A DNA stretch of 8,717 bases from Firmicutes bacterium UBA1440. Lineage in GTDB: Bacteria > Bacillota > Clostridia > Peptostreptococcales > Anaerovoracaceae. Below are positions 1-5,126 of this stretch, piece after piece. Position numbers and translations under genes: made by a program. Below the pieces are notes generated by a model. It ran no database searches and had not been told where the DNA came from. It saw nothing but the letters and a program-made list of their open reading frames with translations. The stretch is taken from the NCBI GenBank assembly GCA_002329565.1, contig DCTM01000065.1:30878-39594 (forward strand), in the 5' to 3' direction. Position 1 is the stretch's first letter, and every line of letters starts with the position of its first letter.

Positions 1-91
1 CCTTGCCCGTTTTTTCGGTGGCTTGTGTGCCCGCGGATTTTGTTGTGCCGGCTATGCCGTAATGTTTGTTGGTATCTATTCCATTAATCAT
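1..91 (-). CDS. Partial protein of unknown function (N-terminal 30 codons)
   Basis: This is the beginning of a minus-strand gene whose remainder lies outside the window. The ATG at 91 is preceded by a very good ribosome binding site, GGAGGG at 98-103, with a 6-base spacer. The visible peptide starts MINGIDTNKHYGIAG and continues as a polar, Thr/Lys/Gly-rich stretch without a signal peptide or membrane segment. I do not recognise the family from so short a piece. It lies 71 bp downstream of deoC on the same strand and could be co-transcribed with it, although I see no clear terminator or promoter between the two. The reading frame is open to the window edge. The start call is much firmer than any idea of function. 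Confidence 0.6.
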   Translation of the reverse strand, partial: MINGIDTNKHYGIAGTTKSAGTQATEKTGK

Positions 92-162
92 TTGGGTCCC
101 TCCTTTTTTGAACACACCTCTTATATCTCCTATATCGGCATGATTTGGAAAAACTTTATCTT

Positions 163-858
163 TTAATTCATAACCCTCGCGCCGCTGTTCGCGACGGTAC
201 TGCTCATAAGTTCCTGCATGATTGCCACCGAAGCAGAGGCCCCGATGCGATCTGCGCCCGCCTCGATCAGTGCCTTGCACGATTCGAGATCGCGGATTCC
301 GCCCGATGCCTTAACTCCGGCATGGTTTCCGACACAGGCCCGCATAAGAGCCACTTGCTCAACCGTCGCACCTCCTTTGTAGCCGGTGGAGGTTTTGACA
401 AATGCAGCTCCTGCAGACAATGACAATTCGCAGGCCTTTCTGATTTCGTCCTCCGTTAAGAGCGACGCTTCGATGATCACCTTTACTATAGCACCGTACT
501 CGTCGGCAGAGGCGACGGTAGCCGCGATGTCATCCGTGACTGTCTCATAGCGGCCGTCCTTGAGAGCACCTATATTAATTACCATGTCGATTTCCGCCGC
601 ACCGTCCTCGCAACATTGAATCGCTTCGAAGGTCTTCGTTTCCGTGGCCGATGCACCAAGCGGAAAACCGACGACCGCAGCAACTTTGATATCCGTTCCG
701 GCAAGAGCTTTTGCCGCCGTCTTTACATTGCAGCCATTTACGCACACAGCATAAAAATCGTACTCTTTCGCCTCCGCACACAGACGCTCGATATCGCCCG
801 CAGTGGCATCCGCGTTTAACAGCGTGTGATCGAAATATTTATTCAAGGTTTTGTCCAT
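163..858 (-). CDS. deoC: Deoxyribose-phosphate aldolase
   Basis: This cytoplasmic class I aldolase splits 2-deoxy-D-ribose 5-phosphate into glyceraldehyde 3-phosphate and acetaldehyde, the last step of deoxynucleoside salvage. The 231-residue product has the usual length and TIM-barrel pattern. It opens with the family signature [13 protein letters not shown] (about 7-19). The Schiff-base lysine is K155 in FVKTSTGY. The second catalytic lysine is K183 in [10 protein letters not shown], and the proton-relay aspartate is D91 in EIDMVINIG. All three key residues are present, so the enzyme should be active. The ATG follows an AAAGGA-like ribosome binding site with a spacer of about 9 bases. A strong promoter lies directly upstream (925-953), so the gene is probably transcribed separately from the lipoprotein gene behind it. 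No other deo genes, such as a nucleoside phosphorylase or phosphopentomutase, are visible here. Confidence 0.96.
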   Translation of the reverse strand: MDKTLNKYFDHTLLNADATAGDIERLCAEAKEYDFYAVCVNGCNVKTAAKALAGTDIKVAAVVGFPLGASATETKTFEAIQCCEDGAAEIDMVINIGALKDGRYETVTDDIAATVASADEYGAIVKVIIEASLLTEDEIRKACELSLSAGAAFVKTSTGYKGGATVEQVALMRACVGNHAGVKASGGIRDLESCKALIEAGADRIGASASVAIMQELMSSTVANSGARVMN

Positions 859-924
859 TTGTTTTTATCCTTTCCCTTCCTGTATATCATGGAGCTCGTG
901 AAAATACGTATATTTTTAATGCCT

Positions 925-953
925 ATTATGTGCGAGAAGGGCTCTTTTGTCAA
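925..953 (-). promoter_or_regulatory. Sigma-A type promoter for deoC
   Basis: On the minus strand there is a perfect -35 box TTGACA (948-953), a 17-base spacer and CATAAT (925-930) as -10, one mismatch from consensus. It would start transcription near 918, leaving about 60 bases of leader before deoC. It begins only 12 bases beyond the stop codon of the lipoprotein gene. A small inverted repeat, AAAATA-CGTA-TATTTT at 901-916, lies just downstream of the predicted start and could be an operator, but this is speculative. Confidence 0.7.
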
Positions 954-965
954 CGCTTCACCCAT

Positions 966-2315
966 TTATACCGAATACGTATAGCCGATGACGGTCTTGC
1001 CGTTTGCATCGACATAGAATTCGGTATCGTAGATGTTGTACGCTGCCATATCCTCATACGGCAGATCGGCATTATAGAGCTTGACGATCTTGTCTTTATC
1101 GACGGAGCAACGGTTGGCATACTCCTCTTTGGAAATCCAATTGCATGTCTTGGCATCGTAATAAAATACGGTCATTGAAGAACCCGCTCCGGCCTCATAT
1201 ACACCGTACTTTTCGTCAATTACAAAGGCAATTACATCACGATACTGCTCTGTATGGCAACGAATGCTCCAATTTTGATAGTGTGTATCCTTAATATAGG
1301 AAATTCCATTCCCGCTCTCGACCTGTGCTATATAGTTCAGCAGCTTGTCACCGCAGGCAATCGCATTTACTTTATCGCTCTGCGGAATACTCGCATCGAG
1401 TCGCAGGAGATCATATTTAAACACCGCGGGCTCAGGCAGCGTTTCCGCCGCTGTAAATAAGCTGAGATCCTCCCATGTCGGGTGAATCGTGTAATCGCCC
1501 TTAGCCGCCGCCTCGGTTTTAAATGTCATTTCCTTTTCCGATGGCTTAAGCACAAGATTTTCGTTGCTGCGCTCTCCCGAATAAACGTGGCGCAATTCAA
1601 ACGGGGAGAAAATCTCGATTGCGGCCACCTTGCCGTCACGCATATAGAAATGTATATCGCGTACATCGTTGTCTTCGAACGGTTGATAGAAATACGCACA
1701 GTTATAGTATGCGGCCGACGATACGAATTTGCCGCTTTTATCTTTGTATTCAGCCATTGCTGTCGTGCCGGCTTCATCGCCGAGCTCATTTCGGGACAAA
1801 TAATACAAATCCTCCGGATATGCCCGGATAATATCGTCGAGGCTGCTGTCGACCCCGATGCCTCTGTAGGTCTTCACGCCGGAAGAAATGTCGCTCCACA
1901 GGTAATCTATATATTCGGAGCCGTCCTCGTAACAATGCGTGCCGACCCACAACGCTTCCTTATCATTGAAGCGATAGATATAGCGTTTGTATTCATAAGG
2001 CACCGTTCCGTCGCCATCGTATTTTTTGACAGTTAACTCCCGGTTGTTTTTATCGTACGCTTCAATTTCAAAAGAAAGCGGCTCTCCCTCAAGTTTGTCG
2101 TACAAACGCAAAACATTGAAGTCGTACGTTTCTTCCATCGGATTGTAATCGGAAAATGTGATTGAAAATTCATCGCTCGGCACATACAACGTGCTTGGAT
2201 CTTCCGTTGACTCATCATCTTTGCCGCAACCCGCAAATAAAAATAAAAGGGCGAATGCGCATGCAAACAACATGCTGTATCGCACTTTTACTGAAATTCT
2301 TTCTTTTCTTCCCAT
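966..2315 (-). CDS. Predicted lipoprotein of unknown function
   Basis: This is a 449-residue secreted lipoprotein. Residues 1-29 form a type II signal peptide: a charged start (MGRKER, then KVR), a hydrophobic core, and the lipobox LFAGC with Cys30 as the predicted lipidated residue. An acidic Asp/Glu/Ser/Thr linker follows. Residues about 150-168 (YRGIGVDSSLDDIIRAYPE), with a later DGKVAAIEIF (228-236), resemble the 'GI.xGDS.ddVi..YG ... DGKV..IeI' pattern of small SmpA/BLIP-like modules. The last 150 residues, with FYYDAKTCNWISKEEY and TEFYVDANGK, resemble the RsiV/DUF3298-type extracytoplasmic fold. Both domain ideas are inferences from pattern, not proven matches. The ATG at 2315 has a GGGGGA ribosome binding site at a 7-base spacing. 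An internal Met15 would leave a signal peptide with few positive charges and is less likely. The gene follows nhaC by 78 bp and may share its transcript. The role is unknown; it probably faces the cell wall. Confidence 0.82.
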   Translation of the reverse strand: MGRKERISVKVRYSMLFACAFALLFLFAGCGKDDESTEDPSTLYVPSDEFSITFSDYNPMEETYDFNVLRLYDKLEGEPLSFEIEAYDKNNRELTVKKYDGDGTVPYEYKRYIYRFNDKEALWVGTHCYEDGSEYIDYLWSDISSGVKTYRGIGVDSSLDDIIRAYPEDLYYLSRNELGDEAGTTAMAEYKDKSGKFVSSAAYYNCAYFYQPFEDNDVRDIHFYMRDGKVAAIEIFSPFELRHVYSGERSNENLVLKPSEKEMTFKTEAAAKGDYTIHPTWEDLSLFTAAETLPEPAVFKYDLLRLDASIPQSDKVNAIACGDKLLNYIAQVESGNGISYIKDTHYQNWSIRCHTEQYRDVIAFVIDEKYGVYEAGAGSSMTVFYYDAKTCNWISKEEYANRCSVDKDKIVKLYNADLPYEDMAAYNIYDTEFYVDANGKTVIGYTYSV

Positions 2316-2393
2316 GATGCAATCCCCCTTCTCTGCTTTTTCGCTTTATCTTACTTTAGCACAGGAAGCTTGCATATGCATGTTAAACTATCA

Positions 2394-3734
2394 TTACACT
2401 TTCGAAGCCTGCAGTTTAGGTACGCGTTCTTTGACATACAAGTACAGCAGATTCCAGAGAGGCACCAGGTAAATATATACGAGATAAGGCATGCAGGCAG
2501 GGCCGACATCCAGAATTGTCATCGGAGCGACCAATGCAATATTCCACGGAACGAGCGGCGAAACCATTATAGCGGTGTTTTCAAGGTCTATGGCTGAGAC
2601 GGTATTGTCAAATCCGTTTTTCTCGTAAGCTTTCTTATTGAGAACGTATGTCATCATGACGGCAAAGGTCTGACTACAGCCAACCATAGCTCCGAACACG
2701 CTCGTCACCAGTACATTGGCGAATACAGCCGCACGGGATTCTGCTTTCCCGGTAATCATTTCTATTTGATTGAGCAACTGAGTCCCGTCTACGATACCCG
2801 CAAATGCAGAAGCGAGGAAGACGACCAGACAAGTTTTGAGAAGAGAAATCACACCGCTGCCGGTGATGATGGTATGCAGCGGATTGGCCTCATCGAGGCT
2901 GAAGCCGAAAATCACGAAACGCATCAAATCACTTGCGGCTTGATGCTGCAAAGCGAGGCTTATTGCCAGCGCAGTGAAGATGCTTATCGCCATGGCAATT
3001 TTGATATTTATACGCAATAGGGCAAGCACAACAATTACCAGTGCGGGCAGCAGCACGATCCAGTGTAAATTGAATTGCTGCGCAATCAGATCGTGGATGC
3101 CTCTCGTACGGCCCTGTGAAGCAAAGAAAGGTGAAATAGCCGCATAAAAGCCGACAGCCAAGATAAACGGAACAATGCTCGTTCTGATCATGTTCCTGAT
3201 GTTGTCGTAAACATTCGTATCCGTTATGGCCGCCACAAAGGCGGCGCTTGAAGATACCGGTGAACATCTGTCTCCGAAATATGCACCGGCGATTAAGGCT
3301 CCCGCCGCAACAGACAAATTGACGCCGCCGCTTCTGGCCATCACCATCAACGCGGCTCCGACTACACCCGATGTTCCCACTGCGGTGCCGATTAAAGATG
3401 ACATGCAGCAGCTTATTAAGAAGCATAATAGGATGAACAGGTTGGGCCTGATCAGTTCCGTACCCCAGTACACAATCGCCGGTACTGTTCCGGCGGCCGT
3501 CCAGAGCGGAAGCAGTATGCCGATTAACATCAACACCTTTACCACCACATAGGATTTTTTCCCGCCGTTGTATGCCATCCCGAATACATCCTTGAACCGG
3601 AAACCGCGCCGAAGTGCAACCACAGAAAACAGTATAATAACGACAAATAACGGGTAGCCAAGGAAGATTCCTCCAAAAACCCCCGTTATCAACAATGCAA
3701 ACGTTAAGATAAGCGCCACGATCAAATCCAACAA
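2394..3734 (-). CDS. nhaC: NhaC-family Na+/H+ antiporter
   Basis: This is an integral membrane secondary transporter expected to exchange cytoplasmic Na+ for external H+. The chain is almost entirely hydrophobic segments, roughly ten to twelve membrane helices. It carries NhaC-type signatures: SSLIGTAVGTSGVVG (about 112-126 here), GAYFGDRCSPVSSSAAF (about 150-166) and the C-terminal DLENTAIMVSPLVPWN (about 383-398). The roughly 446-residue length is normal for the family. Start choice matters: a GTG at 3740 is also in frame, but the ribosome binding site AAAGGAG (3742-3748) ends one base from it. The TTG at 3734 lies 7 bases from that site, so I chose TTG. The substrate could also be another organic or inorganic cation or malate-type solute, since NhaC homologues vary. 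It diverges from the arsenic operon and has no evident link to it. Confidence 0.9.
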   Translation of the reverse strand: MLDLIVALILTFALLITGVFGGIFLGYPLFVVIILFSVVALRRGFRFKDVFGMAYNGGKKSYVVVKVLMLIGILLPLWTAAGTVPAIVYWGTELIRPNLFILLCFLISCCMSSLIGTAVGTSGVVGAALMVMARSGGVNLSVAAGALIAGAYFGDRCSPVSSSAAFVAAITDTNVYDNIRNMIRTSIVPFILAVGFYAAISPFFASQGRTRGIHDLIAQQFNLHWIVLLPALVIVVLALLRINIKIAMAISIFTALAISLALQHQAASDLMRFVIFGFSLDEANPLHTIITGSGVISLLKTCLVVFLASAFAGIVDGTQLLNQIEMITGKAESRAAVFANVLVTSVFGAMVGCSQTFAVMMTYVLNKKAYEKNGFDNTVSAIDLENTAIMVSPLVPWNIALVAPMTILDVGPACMPYLVYIYLVPLWNLLYLYVKERVPKLQASKV

Positions 3735-3773
3735 GACCACGCTCCTTTAGGAAAATTGCTTTATTTCTATTTC

Positions 3774-3779
3774 ATTATA
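3774..3779 (-). promoter_or_regulatory. Probable -10 box for nhaC
   Basis: A perfect TATAAT on the minus strand lies about 40 bases before the chosen nhaC start and about 25 bases before its ribosome binding site. No good -35 box sits 17 bases upstream (the sequence there reads roughly GCACAA). The promoter may therefore be weak, activator dependent, or not real. Its position downstream of the hairpin at 3832-3864 argues against that hairpin being part of the nhaC leader. Confidence 0.4.
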
Positions 3780-3820
3780 CCATATCCTTCAATATTTTGT
3801 GCCCCTCGTTGCTCGAATAC

Positions 3821-3877
3821 AAAAATATACAGCCGGGAATTCGTCGTTCCGTCGAATTCCCGGCGGCTATCGTTTTT
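3821..3877. terminator. Perfect 12-bp inverted repeat, likely bidirectional terminator
   Basis: GCCGGGAATTCG at 3832-3843 is the exact reverse complement of CGAATTCCCGGC at 3853-3864, with a 9-base loop between. On the plus strand the stem is followed after 8 bases by TTTTT (3873-3877). On the minus strand it is followed by TGTATATTTTT, ending at 3821. With a three-base bulge the stem can extend through AGCC (3831-3834) and GGCT (3865-3868). The GC-rich stem with U-tracts on both sides fits a factor-independent terminator in either direction. No intact gene reads into it from either side, so it may have served a lost gene. Confidence 0.6.
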
Positions 3878-3900
3878 ATATGTTGAACACAAGGCTTTAA

Positions 3901-3933
3901 TTATGACAGAAGGAACTGTTCGATTTGAGCCAT
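3901..3933 (-). CDS. Possible 10-codon leader-like ORF
   Basis: On the minus strand, ATG at 3933 opens a 10-residue reading frame (MAQIEQFLLS) ending in TAA at 3901. It is preceded within a few bases by GAGGTGAGG, which could be a strong ribosome binding site. The terminator-like hairpin follows about 37 bases downstream, and nhaC lies beyond it on the same strand. That order resembles an attenuation leader. I see no convincing promoter upstream, and the predicted nhaC -10 box is downstream of the hairpin. It could equally be chance or the end of a lost gene. Confidence 0.22.
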   Translation of the reverse strand: MAQIEQFLLS

Positions 3934-3935
3934 AT
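3919..3935 (+). repeat. Upstream copy of a 17-bp motif shared with the arsR promoter
   Basis: TTCGATTTGAGCCATAT here matches TTCGATTTGAAGCATAT at 4230-4246 at 15 of 17 positions, in the same orientation. The second copy fills most of the spacer and touches the -10 of the arsR promoter. The shared GATTTGA core occurs a third time at 4270-4276, just before arsR. The copies could be ArsR contact sites or leftovers of duplicated promoter DNA. AT-rich sequence makes chance similarity possible. Confidence 0.4.
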
Positions 3936-4030
3936 CCTCACCTCATCGGTTATTGCCTTAATTAAGTTATTTCTATACTACGCATAGCCAATCCAAAGTG
4001 GCTTGAGATTTAATATACTTTTTATGATAA

Positions 4031-4180
4031 AGTAATACCTATGATAATGTCTTTATGAAGTCATTTTACCGAACAATAAAGAGAGAGCTTATTCAAGTAG
4101 CTAAACATGATACTCCAACTTATATCTTTAATTATCCACCTTACAGCCCACAGCGCAGCCTTGCCAATTTAAAATCATAA
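4031..4180 (+). pseudogene. Decayed C-terminal fragment of an IS3-family transposase
   Basis: The frame reads SNTYDNVFMKSFYRTIKREL, then an IQ-AKHDTP-like stretch, and stops at 4178-4180. This is a clear degenerate version of the last catalytic block of IS3-family OrfB DDE transposases, whose usual form is GNPYDNAxMESFxxTxKxEL. In that block the Glu of ESF is the third catalytic acidic residue. Here the codon is AAG (Lys) at 4058-4060, so even a complete protein would be inactive. Everything upstream of the block is missing: stops at 4025-4030 interrupt the frame, and no N-terminal or DDE-core portion is found. The normal C-terminal tail (YIxxYNxxRxHSxLxxxSP) is scrambled. TGTCCAACATGGTTTGGAT at 4184-4202 may be a remnant of the element's end. 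Apart from this relic, 3936-4220 holds nothing I can identify. Confidence 0.8.
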
Positions 4181-4220
4181 ATATGTCCAACATGGTTTGG
4201 ATAATATAGAATTTTTAACA

Positions 4221-4249
4221 TTGACACATTTCGATTTGAAGCATATTAT
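4221..4249 (+). promoter_or_regulatory. Promoter of the arsenic operon
   Basis: A perfect -35 TTGACA (4221-4226), a spacer of exactly 17 bases, and TATTAT (4244-4249) as -10 make this the best promoter in the window. Transcription would begin near 4256, about 30 bases before arsR. Such strength is normal for an operon held off by an ArsR repressor. I see no other promoter between the genes that follow, so it probably drives all of arsR through arsD. Confidence 0.82.
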
Positions 4250-4262
4250 ATATTATATCGAA
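4230..4262 (+). promoter_or_regulatory. Candidate ArsR operator
   Basis: TTCGAT (4230-4235) and its exact reverse complement ATCGAA (4257-4262) form an inverted repeat with a 21-base gap centred on the -10 box. The outer bases extend the match imperfectly (ATTTCGAT versus AATTCGAT in the same sense). A dimeric ArsR bound here would cover the spacer, the -10 and the start point, as expected for autorepression. The long gap is unusual, so the true site may be one half plus a nearby degenerate partner. Assignment is by position and symmetry only. Confidence 0.4.
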
Positions 4263-4285
4263 TTTTTTAGATTTGAGGTGTTGTT

Positions 4286-4576
4286 ATGAACTACTATCCG
4301 GAAAACACGAAAGTGTTTAAAGCATTGGGCGATCCAAAACGAGCCATGATCGTAGATATGCTTTCCTGCGGAGAGCTATGTGCCTGTAAAATTCTTGAGA
4401 GGTTTGAAATGTCCCAATCCACATTGTCTCATCACATGAAAATTTTATGTGAATGTGGGATTGTTAAAGCGCGCGAAGAAGGCAAATGGACATATTACTC
4501 ACCGGATGATGAAACCATCAGCAAAACAAAGCAGTTTTTCGATACTATCACATCCGCTAAGGAAAATTGTATTTGA
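4286..4576 (+). CDS. arsR: ArsR/SmtB-family As(III)-responsive repressor
   Basis: This 96-residue cytoplasmic winged-helix repressor dissociates from operator DNA when trivalent arsenic binds. The N-terminal FKALGDPKRAMIVDML is the usual ArsR opening. GELCACKILERF places Cys32 and Cys34 in the first helix of the DNA-binding motif, the ELCxC metalloid site of classical ArsR. Cys28, Cys55 and Cys57 are further nearby thiols. MSQSTLSHHMKIL (about 42-54) is the recognition helix, followed by the wing KAREEGKWTYYS. The ATG follows GAGGTG (4275-4280) by 5 bases. It is the first gene of the operon, under a strong promoter with a candidate operator, which fits negative autoregulation. Sb(III) or Bi(III) may also be sensed. 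The length is normal and I see nothing missing. Confidence 0.95.
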   Translation: MNYYPENTKVFKALGDPKRAMIVDMLSCGELCACKILERFEMSQSTLSHHMKILCECGIVKAREEGKWTYYSPDDETISKTKQFFDTITSAKENCI

Positions 4577-4607
4577 AGGGATAATTCAAATTATTGTAAG
4601 GAGTGTA

Positions 4608-5114
4608 ATGAAAATGAGTAAATGTTGTTGTTCTTCCGATAACTGCTGCCAGCCGCAGCCGAAAAAGCCGATCAATATTGATTTTCTGTATCTGGACACG
4701 ACCGTTTGCGGTAGATGCCAGGATACGGAAAAGGCGCTGGACGATGCGGTTTCCAGCGTAGCCGTGGTACTGAACGCGGCAGGATATGAAGTCAAAGTAA
4801 ACAAAGTGAACATCATAACAAGGGAGTTGGCGATACAGTATCAGTTTGTCAGCTCACCGACCATCCGTGTGAACGGAAACGATATCTCCGTCGAATTGCG
4901 GGAATCAGTCTGCGAGGATTGTGGGGAACTTTGCGGTGATACCGTGGATTGCCGTGTATGGGTATATAACGGCGTCGAATATACATCTCCTCCCAAAGAA
5001 CTTATCGTCAATGCGATTCTAAAAGAAATATATGGAGGTAATTCAACTAAAGAATCCACTCCACAATATGTACTGCCGCACAATCTGGAAGTGTATTTTA
5101 ATGGAAAACAATAA
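4608..5114 (+). CDS. Cys-rich DUF2703 (thioredoxin-like) arsenic-operon protein
   Basis: This 168-residue soluble protein matches my recollection of the DUF2703 proteins found in ars operons. It opens with a cysteine cluster (CCC at 6-8, CC at 13-14). A beta strand IDFLYLD follows, then a redox-type CGRC (Cys34-Cys37) and a later SSPTIRVNG with a probable cis-proline at 84, the expected layout of a thioredoxin fold. A second cluster, CEDCGELC (102-109) plus Cys115, gives 11 cysteines in all. A role as As(III)-binding or thiol-exchange protein is inferred; no activity is established by the sequence. It lies 31 bp after arsR and 12 bp before the reductase gene. AAGGAG at 4598-4603 is 4 bases from the ATG at 4608 and 10 from a second in-frame ATG at 4614, so the start is uncertain by two residues. 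The frame stays open further upstream inside arsR, but that part is not the gene. Confidence 0.85.
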   Translation: MKMSKCCCSSDNCCQPQPKKPINIDFLYLDTTVCGRCQDTEKALDDAVSSVAVVLNAAGYEVKVNKVNIITRELAIQYQFVSSPTIRVNGNDISVELRESVCEDCGELCGDTVDCRVWVYNGVEYTSPPKELIVNAILKEIYGGNSTKESTPQYVLPHNLEVYFNGKQ

Positions 5115-5126
5115 AAGGAGAGGCTT

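Noticed and set aside
1482..2036. Long plus-strand open frame opposite the lipoprotein gene
   Set aside because: It lies wholly inside a well-supported lipoprotein gene, has no recognisable family pattern, and is best explained as antisense shadow.
2371..2380. TGCATATGCA palindrome between nhaC and the lipoprotein gene
   Set aside because: It is a short AT-rich 10-bp palindrome with no flanking promoter or T-tract, and is too likely by chance to call an operator or terminator.
3903..3965. Plus-strand ORF starting MTEGTVRFEPYPHLIGYCLN
   Set aside because: It is only 20 residues with a weak ribosome binding site, lies in decayed DNA, overlaps the opposite short ORF, and resembles nothing I know.
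4449..4607. N-terminal extension of the DUF2703 protein into arsR
   Set aside because: The open frame overlaps most of the second half of arsR and lacks a good ribosome binding site. The family-like sequence and the AAGGAG support a start at 4608 or 4614.
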